Below are positions 41,837 through 49,935 of a stretch of 64,000 bases of DNA, piece after piece (position 1 is the stretch's first letter; every line of letters starts with the position of its first letter). A program made the translations under genes and the position numbers. The notes under the pieces are model-generated. The model did not search any database. It had not been told where the DNA came from and was given only the letters and a program-made list of their open reading frames with translations. This DNA comes from Ulvibacter algarum (GTDB lineage: Bacteria; Bacteroidota; Bacteroidia; Flavobacteriales; Flavobacteriaceae). The stretch lies in assembly GCA_947488905.1 (NCBI GenBank), contig CANLBJ010000005.1, positions 48,397 to 112,396 on the forward strand. Direction: 5' to 3'.

Positions 41837-42763
41837 CTATTTTTCTAATCCTAATTCTTTTCTCTTTGCTTCATCTTCTACTCCTTTCTGACTCCAGTAA
41901 GGCTCGTTCAAGCTTTTTTTCAATCGTGCTTCTGTTACTAAGCCATCACCATTATCTTCTGTCCATGATAATATTCTGTATGGAAATTCTTTTTCTACAT
42001 CAATAGAAATTGCTCTATCATAATTTAAGTATTCAACACTATATTTTACAGTGCTGTCTAATACTGTTTTATTAATTGTAGCCTTAGCAACAGTAAGCTC
42101 TTTATGAGCAAAACGGCTATAAATTGTAGAGAAGATTAAATCTATATCTCCTACAGGTAGTTGTCCCTCGTTTAAGCGAATACGCGTCATTAATTCTTCT
42201 TCTAGCAATGCTGTAGAAATATCTTTTTCTGTGTCTCCATCAGACTCAAAGTAAGAGAATTGTTTAAAACGGTAATGGTCCTCTTTAAGATTGAGCTGTG
42301 TAAAAGTATGACCGCACCATTCTTGCATACTCATTGTCAACTTTAATGTATTTGGGTGGTTGTTATAGTCAACAGGGGTAAAGGTAGAACTCACGATAGA
42401 GTAGTCGTAAATACCGGTATTGAATTTTCTAATATTGTTCAATTTCATAACCGTTACATTATCATCTCCAGCAGCATTAGGGTTATCTAGTTTTACTTGC
42501 TTGCTAAGTGAAAAAGGTTCTGTAACAAACACTAATACCACTTCACCTTCACGCATTTCTCCATAACGCGATTGTTTTAATGAATAGCTGTTAAGCTCCG
42601 CTTTTCCTGAATACCAATAATCATTAAAATCTTTTGATTGCGTTACTGCAGCTTTCTTCTCTTTAGTTGGAGTTGTTTGGGCTTTTGCAGAACGCTGATC
42701 TGATTGACAAGACAGCAAAGAAAAAACGCCTAGAATGAAAAATACTTTTAAAAATTGTTTCAT
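41837..42763 (-). CDS. Conserved lipoprotein of unknown function
   Basis: The 308-residue protein has a lipoprotein signal ending in LLSC. The body includes FNDYWYSGKAELNSYSLKQS, VLVFVTEPFSLSKQV and MQEWCGHTFTQLNL, a pattern seen in many Bacteroidota lipoproteins. Some of these carry a 'septum formation inhibitor Maf' label in databases, but no Maf motif is visible here. The role is unknown. Confidence 0.7.
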   Translation of the reverse strand: MKQFLKVFFILGVFSLLSCQSDQRSAKAQTTPTKEKKAAVTQSKDFNDYWYSGKAELNSYSLKQSRYGEMREGEVVLVFVTEPFSLSKQVKLDNPNAAGDDNVTVMKLNNIRKFNTGIYDYSIVSSTFTPVDYNNHPNTLKLTMSMQEWCGHTFTQLNLKEDHYRFKQFSYFESDGDTEKDISTALLEEELMTRIRLNEGQLPVGDIDLIFSTIYSRFAHKELTVAKATINKTVLDSTVKYSVEYLNYDRAISIDVEKEFPYRILSWTEDNGDGLVTEARLKKSLNEPYWSQKGVEDEAKRKELGLEK

Positions 42764-42845
42764 AATTTATCAATTAACAACATCTCTGTTATGTGTTACT
42801 ATTAAGACGAAATAGAGATACAAAGCTAACGATATTTGTGCTTCT

Positions 42846-43430
42846 TTATTCATCTTGAAGTATTTGGTGTTCGTTACAATCTATTCTTAAATCGGGCTTT
42901 TTCAACTCTTTTTTCATTAAATTACAATAGTGACTGTTGCCGTCTTTTTTGTAATTAAAACAAGTTAAACACATACGTTGAGTAGCTATGACGTCTTTTT
43001 GATTTAATTGATAAATAAGTTGTATTAATTGCTCTAAAAAAACACCCTTCTCTATTTCAGAAAAAGCGTCAATAGATTCATTTAAAACAGAAGTAAAGCC
43101 ACTGGTTTTTGCTGCAATTTCTTTTCCTTGTTTCGTTAATTGAACCGTAAAACTTCTTGAGTCTTTTGGGTCTATCTTTTTAACGAGTAATTCTTTTTTC
43201 AGTAATACTTTAATAGAATCGCTTACGGTGGCTTTGGTTAAGTCAAACTCTTTAGCTAAAAAACTAACTTTTAAAGCTTCCTTTTTATGGGTGCCACAAA
43301 AGAGTAATAACTGAATTTGAATAGGGCTTATTTTATAAAGCTTACTTTCTTTCCAAAGCAAAACTCTAAAGGCTTTTGAGATTCTTTCAAGCCCATTTAT
43401 TATTTTTAGATTAACCCTATCAGTCTCCAT
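42846..43430 (-). CDS. MarR-family regulator with cysteine-rich tail
   Basis: The 194-residue protein has a winged-helix MarR domain (about residues 30-140: KVSFLAKEFDLTKATVSDSI, KELLVKKIDPKDSRSFTVQL). The last 40 residues hold CLTCFNYKKDGNSHYCNLM plus a further Cys (DCNEHQ), a likely Zn or Fe-S site absent from classical MarR proteins. It starts 1 bp past the stop of the AAA ATPase gene and is thus co-transcribed with it. Confidence 0.8.
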   Translation of the reverse strand: METDRVNLKIINGLERISKAFRVLLWKESKLYKISPIQIQLLLFCGTHKKEALKVSFLAKEFDLTKATVSDSIKVLLKKELLVKKIDPKDSRSFTVQLTKQGKEIAAKTSGFTSVLNESIDAFSEIEKGVFLEQLIQLIYQLNQKDVIATQRMCLTCFNYKKDGNSHYCNLMKKELKKPDLRIDCNEHQILQDE

Positions 43431-43431
43431 A

Positions 43432-44160
43432 TTACTCTGTTGCTGTTGGTTCTTTTGCTTCTTCAGCCTCTATCACTTTATTTTTTACAGCTCTAAAAGC
43501 GATATCTTTTGCTTCTGCGTAAGAAATAGAATAACTGCGTGTTACATATCTAAACTCTTCAGGAAATTGCATTAATAATGCATCATAATAGGTGTCCAGT
43601 TCTTTGTTATTGGGAGCCTCAAATTTTAATTTTAATTGAAAGCGTCTTAATAAAGCTGTATCAATAATGTTAGAGTGATTTGTCGCTGCAATTAATAAAG
43701 TGTCTGATGGTAATTGATCAATAAGTTGAATAACGGTGTTTACTAATCGTTTCATCTCACCAGAATCCTTATCATCAAAATCACGCAATTTCCCAATGTA
43801 GTCAAACTCATCTAAAAAAAGAACCGCGTTTTCTCGAGAGGCTTTTTTAAAAACTTCGGAAATATTCTTGGCAGTTTCACCTAGGCGAGATGACACAATA
43901 CCCCCTAAGTTTAGGGTAAATATTTTTTTGTCTAATTTTTGAGCAATTGCTTTAGCGGTAGTTGTTTTTCCGCAGCCTGTATGTCCATATAGCAGTAATT
44001 TATTATCTACAGGTAAATTGTATTCGTTTAAGATGTTAACGTGCTTAAACTCTTTAAGAAGTTGATTTAGTGTGTTTTTATTGGTTTCACTTAAATGAAT
44101 ATCATTTAATTTAATAGTTGTTTCATTTCTAGAATTTAAAACGAGATCGTATGTGGCCAT
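43432..44160 (-). CDS. Small AAA ATPase
   Basis: The 242-residue protein is essentially one AAA module: Walker A YGHTGCGKTTTAKAIA (about residue 60), Walker B AVLFLDEFDYIG, sensor 1 LLIAATNHSNIID, and an arginine finger in LLRRFQLKLKF. It has no extra N-domain. Such proteins remodel other proteins or complexes. It forms an operon with the MarR regulator and follows an AIG2-like gene by 40 bp. Confidence 0.82.
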   Translation of the reverse strand: MATYDLVLNSRNETTIKLNDIHLSETNKNTLNQLLKEFKHVNILNEYNLPVDNKLLLYGHTGCGKTTTAKAIAQKLDKKIFTLNLGGIVSSRLGETAKNISEVFKKASRENAVLFLDEFDYIGKLRDFDDKDSGEMKRLVNTVIQLIDQLPSDTLLIAATNHSNIIDTALLRRFQLKLKFEAPNNKELDTYYDALLMQFPEEFRYVTRSYSISYAEAKDIAFRAVKNKVIEAEEAKEPTATE

Positions 44161-44199
44161 TGATGTTTTTCTTTTTAAAATACAGTTTAGTAATGCTAA

Positions 44200-44562
44200 T
44201 TAAATTTGCTTGGCAGTGTCTTTTAAAATGTAAATCCAAGCTTTTTTTCCAGATTGAAATGTTTCTAAAACCCTTTTATAATCTGAAACCTCATAGCTAT
44301 CTGTTTGAATAAGTTCTTGTTCTGTAATTTCAAAAATCACACCTTCAATACAGTCTTCTTTATCTTTAGAGGGAATGGCAATGGGATGATATTCTTGTTG
44401 GCTTTTTGCTAGCACATCTTTATCAGTAATTTTAAGCTGCTCTAGTTTGTAGCTTTCTAGTACATCTTTAAAGCCAACTAATTTTCTTCCGTATGTTTTT
44501 ATTTGAACATTTTCTAATTGAAGTGTTCCGTAAGAAAATAGATGGTGAATTTCATTTTTCAT
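44200..44562 (-). CDS. Gamma-glutamylcyclotransferase-like (AIG2) protein
   Basis: From ATG 44562 the protein is about 120 residues. It starts with HHLFSYGTLQLENVQIKTYG, the conserved YGTL substrate loop, and has IEGVIFEITEQELIQTDSYE with the catalytic glutamate region of the GGCT/AIG2 family. The exact amine substrate is unknown. An in-frame ATG at 44607 is less likely because the family starts close to F-S-Y-G-T-L. Confidence 0.8.
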   Translation of the reverse strand: MKNEIHHLFSYGTLQLENVQIKTYGRKLVGFKDVLESYKLEQLKITDKDVLAKSQQEYHPIAIPSKDKEDCIEGVIFEITEQELIQTDSYEVSDYKRVLETFQSGKKAWIYILKDTAKQI

Positions 44563-44735
44563 AGTTTGACAATTTTCTATTTCAATACTGTGCCATTGAG
44601 AATGCAAATATAATTAGTAGTCCTAACTAAGTAAAATTTTTAAGAAATTTTTAGCTGAAATATTAATTGTTTGCTATCATTAATTCAGGAGGAAAGAAGA
44701 GAGATTTTGTGCTATTTTTTTATCGAGTACGATTC

Positions 44736-45191
44736 TTAATCAAGTATTCTTCGTTCAAATTTTATTTTCCGAACGCCGTGATCTGTGTCCCATTGTTTGA
44801 CTTCTTTAAAACCAAACTTCTTGTACAATGCAGTAGCGGGGCCATTTTCTAATCCCGTTTCTACAACAAAGAGTTTTGAGTCAAATGTTTTAAAAACAAA
44901 TTCCATTAATTTTCTTGCAATGCCTTGTCTAAAAAAATCTGGAGATACCACTAAGCTATTAATGTGGGTAAAGTCATTGTTGTGATTAATCTCAATAACA
45001 CCGGCAAGTTCTTTGTCTTTTATAAATCCAAAAAAAGCAGTCTCACTGGCTACATAATTTTCAAGAGGTCTTTTTAGGGGAGGGAAGTCTGTAGCATTTA
45101 ATAATTTTGCCTCTATCTTATAAGATGCTTGAAAAACGGAGCGTATTTTTTTAGCTACTTCTACGTCATTGTTTTGGAGTCTTTCAATCAT
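44736..45191 (-). CDS. GNAT family N-acetyltransferase
   Basis: The 151-residue protein has the acetyl-CoA-binding motif in NSLVVSPDFFRQGIARKLME (about residues 78-97) and the later TGLENGPATALYKKFGFKEV, as expected for GNAT enzymes. The acceptor is unknown. It is the downstream gene of a minus-strand run. Confidence 0.85.
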   Translation of the reverse strand: MIERLQNNDVEVAKKIRSVFQASYKIEAKLLNATDFPPLKRPLENYVASETAFFGFIKDKELAGVIEINHNNDFTHINSLVVSPDFFRQGIARKLMEFVFKTFDSKLFVVETGLENGPATALYKKFGFKEVKQWDTDHGVRKIKFERRILD

Positions 45192-45223
45192 GTTTTAGAT
45201 ACTTTTATTTGTACTGAGTTCAG

Positions 45224-45712
45224 TTATTTTTTTGGCTCCATTTGTTTTCGTAAAAACTTTACCCAAAAATTCCAGTTAGTAGATTTTTGTTCCGTAGAAA
45301 AATTATTTTCAAGCTTATCAAGCCCGTCTTCAAGTAAAGCATTGTGTAAAGAACGCACTGCAAAAAGCCAATTGTAGGTTCCTTTGCCCGTTGTATTCAT
45401 ATCTATTGTATGCTTTATTTCTGTAGTATGTGTGTCCAGTTCTGTTATCTCAAATTTATGGATACCATTAAACCCTTCTGGTTTTGAAAATCTAAATTGA
45501 ATTATTTCATCGGGGTTATATTTCTCTACAGAATACCTTATTGGGCCGTGACCTCCTTTTGCACCAACTTTAATCCCGTCTTTAAACTTCATCTCAAGCC
45601 ATTTCTCTTTTGGCCATATTTTATCGTTCTCGGTAGCAAGCGTTTTTAGTACCGCTGTTACTTTCTCTTTAGGTTGTTTAATAATTCGTTTATGAATGTT
45701 TAAGACTTTCAA
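45224..45712 (-). CDS. SRPBCC-like small protein
   Basis: The 162-residue protein starts MKVLNIHKRIIKQPKEKVTA and has alternating strands ending in a long helix (RSLHNALLEDGLDKLENNFS), consistent with the START/SRPBCC lipid-binding fold. No catalytic residues are apparent. The pattern IIQFRFSKPEGFNGIHKFEI is common to such proteins in Bacteroidota. The ligand is unknown. Confidence 0.6.
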   Translation of the reverse strand: MKVLNIHKRIIKQPKEKVTAVLKTLATENDKIWPKEKWLEMKFKDGIKVGAKGGHGPIRYSVEKYNPDEIIQFRFSKPEGFNGIHKFEITELDTHTTEIKHTIDMNTTGKGTYNWLFAVRSLHNALLEDGLDKLENNFSTEQKSTNWNFWVKFLRKQMEPKK

Positions 45713-45724
45713 TGGGTTGTTGTT

Positions 45725-46321
45725 TTAGTGTAGTTGTTCTTCAAATAGTATTTCTTTATCGCTATTTATAATAGGTTGAAACCAGTTATAATAATTAAAT
45801 ACATTTTTTCTAATGGTATACATCAAATATATACCTAAGACTAGAATAAGGCTGTATGTTAACGCAAAGAGTATAATGAGATTGTTGTCGGGTTCATACT
45901 GGATGATGGAACTTAATTCACGAAGTGAGTTAATAATAGTGAAGCCAAACCAAACAATTCCCGGTAGAAAAAACCGACCATCAAAATTCCAAATATTGAT
46001 GGTGATATAAATTGAAATAACCAAAGAGAAAAAGAATGCCAAATCAAAATTTGCAATTAAATCTAATACTCCAATTAGTTCTAATAGTATAAAAAAGCCC
46101 CAAATAATTGAAAGCACTAGATGCGTTTTCTTGAAGGTGAGCTTTAATTCTTTTGATGGTCTTGATGCTAAAATTTTACGTAATGATTCATCATTAATTT
46201 CGCCTTTGTACTCATTATATACAACAGATTTTGAAGCTCCTTGATTAAGTTTCTTGGTTACTTCAGTTTTTATTTCTTTTTCTGTCATAAGTTTTAATGC
46301 TTTATAAACCAGTGTGTCCAT
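45725..46321 (-). CDS. Multi-pass membrane protein of unknown function
   Basis: The 198-residue protein has a soluble N-terminal region (MTEKEIKTEVTKKLNQGASK) followed by four membrane helices (for example LVLSIIWGFFILLELIGVLD and LIILFALTYSLILVLGIYLM). The ATG at 46288 (MTEKEIK) may be the true start. I do not recognise the family. Confidence 0.55.
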   Translation of the reverse strand: MDTLVYKALKLMTEKEIKTEVTKKLNQGASKSVVYNEYKGEINDESLRKILASRPSKELKLTFKKTHLVLSIIWGFFILLELIGVLDLIANFDLAFFFSLVISIYITINIWNFDGRFFLPGIVWFGFTIINSLRELSSIIQYEPDNNLIILFALTYSLILVLGIYLMYTIRKNVFNYYNWFQPIINSDKEILFEEQLH

Positions 46322-46364
46322 TTTGAGATATTCTAAAATAGTCTTAGTGATCGTTCATTATTAT

Positions 46365-46847
46365 TTAAGACTTTGTAATTTTTGATATATCAATGTTATA
46401 CTGACTAAGCACCATTTCAATTTTTATTTTTTCAGCTCTCAGTTTTTTTGATTCCCTTAAATATCTGCTCAGTGGCCAGAAACCTATTGAGAAGACAATG
46501 GCTCCAACGGAGTAAACTAAGAATGAGTGGTTGATATCTATAAACCAATTCATATAGCCATACTCCATTTCAAGAGTACTCTCTATTAATGAAATGCCTC
46601 CAAGCATTATAGCTAAACCAATTGTAGCAAAAACAATAAACTCTATATAAACGGCTATTTTTCTTTTCTTTAAATTTTTAATTTGACTTAATAAGTCTGG
46701 TGCATATTCTTTAAAAGATTCATCAAATTTAATATTGGGACAAGTAACCTTAAAATCAGGTTTCTTATCAGTCAAGCCACAAGTCAATCCATTTTTCAAA
46801 CTCCTTTTAGGATATTCACATAAGTCACAATGTTTGGCTTGAATCAT
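46365..46847 (-). CDS. Membrane protein with N-terminal cysteine motif
   Basis: The 160-residue protein begins MIQAKHCDLCEYPKRSLKNG and has further cysteines at GLTCGLTDKKPDF and VTCPNIKFDE, a possible zinc ribbon. Two membrane helices follow (YIEFIVFATIGLAIMLGGIS and HSFLVYSVGAIVFSIGFWPL). Its function is unknown. It is the last gene before array D. Confidence 0.6.
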   Translation of the reverse strand: MIQAKHCDLCEYPKRSLKNGLTCGLTDKKPDFKVTCPNIKFDESFKEYAPDLLSQIKNLKKRKIAVYIEFIVFATIGLAIMLGGISLIESTLEMEYGYMNWFIDINHSFLVYSVGAIVFSIGFWPLSRYLRESKKLRAEKIKIEMVLSQYNIDISKITKS

Positions 46848-46936
46848 TTTTTTTAAAGACTAATAGTTTTTCAGAAAATTGAATTTGTAGGTATTGCTGT
46901 TGGGTTTTATTTATTTTAAACGGTAGTTGTAAATAG

Positions 46937-47428
46937 TTATTTCTTTATTCTCTTCAATTCAATAAGTCTGTTTTTAAACATTTCAAATATGATTTCTGGA
47001 TTCCATTTATCATCTTCTGTTTTTCCGTGTCCAAGTGACATATATGTAATTATTTCTCCCTTATTTGCATAGAATTCACAATTCCACGCCATTTGAGTGA
47101 AATGGTTCTTTGGCATATAGTTTTCCGTTTCTTTTGCATAAATTAAATCTCCATTTTTTTCGAAATAGATTTCTTGATAGTAAGTATCTCCTTTGTGCGA
47201 TTCAATCGTTATAATTCGGTTGTCATTCTTTAAATTACAAATATTCCAAAATTCAATTTTTCCATTAAAGTCAGTTACAGAATCAATTCCTGTGTTGCAT
47301 TTCAACACATTTTCATCAAAACCTGCATTGATTTCAGCTCTTGTTTTTTCTTCCTTATCACGCTGATTTTGAGCGTTACAACTCAAAATCCCGAATGTCA
47401 TTATTAAAATCAAAAGGGCTTTTATCAT
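46937..47428 (-). CDS. Lipoprotein of unknown function (cassette cargo)
   Basis: The 163-residue protein has a lipoprotein signal ending in ILSC, followed by NAQNQRDKEEKTRAEINAG. The rest has alternating strands (FNGKIEFWNICNLKNDNRII, then YQEIYFEKNGDLIYAKETEN), perhaps a small beta-fold. I do not recognise the family. It is the distal cassette of array D. Confidence 0.6.
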   Translation of the reverse strand: MIKALLILIMTFGILSCNAQNQRDKEEKTRAEINAGFDENVLKCNTGIDSVTDFNGKIEFWNICNLKNDNRIITIESHKGDTYYQEIYFEKNGDLIYAKETENYMPKNHFTQMAWNCEFYANKGEIITYMSLGHGKTEDDKWNPEIIFEMFKNRLIELKRIKK

Positions 47429-47433
47429 AATTG

Positions 47434-47636
47434 TTTACAACGTTTAATATATGGCAAGTTGGGCAGAAAATAAGCGATTACTTTCAGTTTAGCCACAAGC
47501 CAAATCTTTTGTATTTTGTTTTAATTTTTCTCTTTTAATACCAAATCAAAAGATTTGGCGACATTGCAAATAGACAATAACTTTTCGATTAAACACTAAT
47601 CGCCCAATTTGCTATATATAGTGTTGTGAGCTGGCA
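47434..47636. repeat. attC-like palindrome D1
   Basis: At about 200 bp it is the longest site. Outer arms AATATATGGCAAGTTGGG and CCCAATTTGCTATATATA pair. The inner hairpin uses GCCAAATCTTTTG and CAAAAGATTTGGC. The cores are TTTACAAC and GTTGTGAGCTGGCA. The stop codon of the next gene lies inside the right arm. Confidence 0.7.
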
Positions 47637-48217
47637 TTTTCACACAGTTTATATTTTTCTTGCGCTTCATTTGAGAATAGAATTGTTAGATGGTCAGCCC
47701 AATAATAATTGTCAGATTCATCTTCTTTTATCTCAAGAGTGGCAATCCAAATTTTATTTTTATCGAAAGATAATTCCCAAGTTTGTGGTAATTTGGTAAT
47801 GGCCTTTTCAGATTTAACTACTCGGTCATTTTTATATTCGGTTGTAATTCCTTCGCTAATATCCCATAAAATTCCGATTCCAGATATTTTTTCTCCAATC
47901 AGTTTTTTCCAATTTTCACTTTCCGAAACATTTAAAATTTTAAATCCTTCTTTTTCTTTTTCTTTTTCTAATTTGTCAATAATGGTAAATCCTACACCAT
48001 AACTATAGAATTCGCTGTCCCACATTATTTGAATTAGTTTTCCGTTTTCCAATCGGAATATCACATTCATATCGACTGAGTGAATATCAGTTGAGAATTC
48101 CCAAAATTCAGAATCATCAGTTTCCCAATTAACTTCCTCATAATAAACTTCACAAACCTTTTGTCCGATTAGCTCACTTTTTATTCTATCGTAATATTTA
48201 CTTTCTTTTTCGGTCAT
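47612..48217 (-). CDS. Protein of unknown function (cassette cargo)
   Basis: The ATG at 48217 (MTEKESKYYDR) gives about 201 residues; a GTG at 48232 is inside the cassette core and unlikely. I do not recognise the family. It looks beta-rich and acidic, with NVIFRLENGKLIQIMWDSEF and WELSFDKNKIWIATLEI, and no signal peptide. Its last residues SSQHYI and the TAG stop are encoded by the core and arm of palindrome D1, so recombination would alter the C terminus. Confidence 0.55.
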   Translation of the reverse strand: MTEKESKYYDRIKSELIGQKVCEVYYEEVNWETDDSEFWEFSTDIHSVDMNVIFRLENGKLIQIMWDSEFYSYGVGFTIIDKLEKEKEKEGFKILNVSESENWKKLIGEKISGIGILWDISEGITTEYKNDRVVKSEKAITKLPQTWELSFDKNKIWIATLEIKEDESDNYYWADHLTILFSNEAQEKYKLCENASSQHYI

Positions 48218-48221
48218 TCTG

Positions 48222-48365
48222 TGCTGGCTCACAACGTTGTTGTATATGGTTTCTTGCGTGGTTTAAGCAACTAATTTAGTAAATAATTACCGACAAAGAA
48301 AGTCCGCGAGGACTTTCGCAAGTAGGCAGGAAGCCAGCAATAAATTATATACGGTGTTGCCAGTA
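48222..48365. repeat. attC-like palindrome D2
   Basis: The site runs from TGCTGGCTCACAAC to GTTGCCAGTA. Arms GTATATGGTTTCTTGCG and GCCAGCAATAAATTATATAC pair. The inner hairpin AAAGTCC-GCGA-GGACTTT differs from that of B1 by a compensating base-pair change. Confidence 0.75.
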
Positions 48366-48369
48366 GTTT

Positions 48370-48900
48370 TTATTTTTTATTAGGTTCCGTTTTTCCGAAT
48401 TTTATAGATTCCGTTTTTATAAATTCAGAAAATTTAATGTCATTATTCAGTTTATATTTTATTTCTTTTTCTAATTCAGGTATTTTGATATTCACAGAAT
48501 CGATTTCACGAAATGAGTTACGCATTTCCGCATAAATTTGTGGTAAAACAAACATTTTCTCATAGTCATTTCCGACTTCTGCATTAAATTCCGTTATAGT
48601 TTTGGGATTCACACTATACCAATAATTTATTCCATAAGATATAGGTTTTTCATCTTTGGTTAGAATTTGAACATTTCGTTTGATATTCATCTGTTCAATC
48701 GGATAAATATTCGGAAAAATTTCGTTTGGAATATTATGTTTTCCAGAGTTCAATACGACTGTCTCTTTTAAAAACGAATCATAATAAATTCCAATTTCTG
48801 TTGACTTGATAAAAATCTCTTTTTTCAATTCAGGTTTACACGCAAAAATTAACCCAATTAAGAGTATCAATAAAATCGGAAATGTTGTTTTTTTATTCAT
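48370..48900 (-). CDS. SPFH/prohibitin-like lipoprotein (cassette cargo)
   Basis: The 176-residue protein has a lipoprotein signal ending in IFAC. The rest follows the SPFH pattern: STEIGIYYDSFLKETVVLNS followed by GKHNIPNEIFPNIYPIEQ, then VQILTKDEKPISYGINYWYS and EKMFVLPQIYAEMRNSF. SPFH proteins normally scaffold membrane microdomains from the cytosolic face. A lipobox-anchored copy outside the cytoplasm is unusual. It is a cassette of array D. Confidence 0.65.
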   Translation of the reverse strand: MNKKTTFPILLILLIGLIFACKPELKKEIFIKSTEIGIYYDSFLKETVVLNSGKHNIPNEIFPNIYPIEQMNIKRNVQILTKDEKPISYGINYWYSVNPKTITEFNAEVGNDYEKMFVLPQIYAEMRNSFREIDSVNIKIPELEKEIKYKLNNDIKFSEFIKTESIKFGKTEPNKK

Positions 48901-48910
48901 CTGCTCAAAT

Positions 48911-49050
48911 TACTGGCAACGGTTTTGTATAAAAATAGTTGCGTTTTTGCGAGCGAGGATTTTCCGCAGGAAAATCAGAAGTAGCAAAAGTGCAACGACT
49001 TTTAAAATTAGTTCTAATCTAGCAATTTTTTTTATGCGTTGTTAGGTGTA
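48911..49050. repeat. attC-like palindrome D3
   Basis: The site runs from TACTGGCAAC to GTTAGGTGTA. Arms TTGTATAAAAATAGTTGCG and ATCTAGCAATTTTTTTTATGCG pair in part. The inner hairpin AGGATTTTCC-GCA-GGAAAATCA matches A1. Confidence 0.7.
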
Positions 49051-49057
49051 GTTTTTT

Positions 49058-49537
49058 TTAATTCAATGGAATTCCGAATTCTTTCTTTGAATTCTTTTCC
49101 AAAAACTTAGGTAACTCTTTATGTTTTCTTTCAAAGAAGAGTTTGAGTCCTTTTTCAATTGATTCTTTACTAAATCCTTCTCTAAAACTTTCTTCCCATT
49201 CTCCATTCACTTTGTACGAGTGATAGATTACATAGACAACTTCATTATTTTCTGGATAAGACATAATTCCAAAATCATAGTCATTTAAATTGTCCTTAAT
49301 TCCGATTGTTGGGTTTGATTTGGCTTCTGGATTATTGAATTTGCTTGTTTGTTCTTTCCAAGGAAAACTTCGGAATTCCGATATTATATTCTTTAAATCT
49401 GTTTCCCCTTTATCTTCTGTTTGGTCGTTTTCTGAATCGTAATATTGAAAATTATAAGTAAACTTATCAACTTGTTTCGTTCCACAACTAAACAGGAAAA
49501 ATCCGATTATAAATGACGTGAAAATTATTTTCTTCAT
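49058..49537 (-). CDS. Lipoprotein of unknown function (cassette cargo)
   Basis: The 159-residue protein has a lipoprotein signal ending in LFSC, followed by GTKQVDKFTYNFQYYDSEND. It is charged, with NEVVYVIYHSYKVNGEWEES and a basic C terminus. I do not recognise the family. It is the first cassette next to the right end of array D, with a perfect 10-bp inverse core on both sides. Confidence 0.6.
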   Translation of the reverse strand: MKKIIFTSFIIGFFLFSCGTKQVDKFTYNFQYYDSENDQTEDKGETDLKNIISEFRSFPWKEQTSKFNNPEAKSNPTIGIKDNLNDYDFGIMSYPENNEVVYVIYHSYKVNGEWEESFREGFSKESIEKGLKLFFERKHKELPKFLEKNSKKEFGIPLN

Positions 49538-49561
49538 ATGAGTTTTTAAATTACACCTAAC

Positions 49562-49650
49562 TCGTTATATAACAACTTTTGTTGTCGATATACCGGAGAT
49601 TTATCAGGTTATCTTATAAGTTTTATTGTCGTTATCCCGTAAAGTTAATT
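49562..49650. repeat. Array-end sequence of array D
   Basis: The end reads TCGTTATATAACAACTTTTG then TTGTCGATATACCGGAGATT. It has ATAACAAC-TTTT-GTTGT as a small palindrome. It shares TTGTTGTCG with the end sequence of A-C but is otherwise different. It should be the proximal (attI-like) boundary by position. Confidence 0.45.
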
Positions 49651-49662
49651 GAAAGATTCTTT

Positions 49663-49887
49663 CTAAAACTTCAAAACCTCACCCCATTTTAAAAGATAAA
49701 TGGTTGCTACGGTAAACGCTCCGCTAAAAAATAAAGCGCCCTGCCAGTAAAATGTTCTTGTAGTCCATTGTTTCCATGCTTTACTGCCGTATTCTTTTTT
49801 GCCATAAGCTCGAGTGAGCTTCCAGTAAAGAAATGTTATTGCTGTAAAAAGGCCTAAAGCGAGTAGTAGTATCTCTATTTTTCCCAT
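49663..49887 (-). CDS. Small membrane protein, 74 residues
   Basis: Two membrane helices (ILLLALGLFTAITFLYWKL and GALFFSGAFTVATIYLLKWG) flank a basic loop with KKEYGSKAWKQWTTRTFYWQ. The close spacing to prfB (48 bp) suggests it lies on the prfB transcript. I know no function for it. Confidence 0.65.
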   Translation of the reverse strand: MGKIEILLLALGLFTAITFLYWKLTRAYGKKEYGSKAWKQWTTRTFYWQGALFFSGAFTVATIYLLKWGEVLKF

Positions 49888-49935
49888 TTGCTTATTTTTT
49901 TTGGTTACCCTATAAAGATAACCAAAAAAATAAAC

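Larger units (their letters stand above)
46926..49650 (-). mobile_element. Integron-like cassette array D (four cassettes plus distinct end)
   Basis: Paired cores, from the right: TACACCTAAC 49552 with GTTAGGTGTA 49041 (perfect inverse); TACTGGCAAC 48911 with GTTGCCAGTA 48356 (perfect); TGCTGGCTCACAAC 48222 with GTTGTGAGCTGGCA 47623 (two mismatches over 14); TTTACAAC 47434 with GTTGTAAA 46926. Three palindromes separate the units. All four genes read away from the right end. The right end (49562 on) differs from the shared end of A-C, keeping only TTGTTGTCG. The distal end has no palindrome. Confidence 0.7.

Noticed and set aside
41837..42763. Maf septum-formation inhibitor
   Set aside because: The protein is a 308-residue lipoprotein with none of the Maf nucleotide-pyrophosphatase motifs; only a database label seems to link such proteins to Maf.
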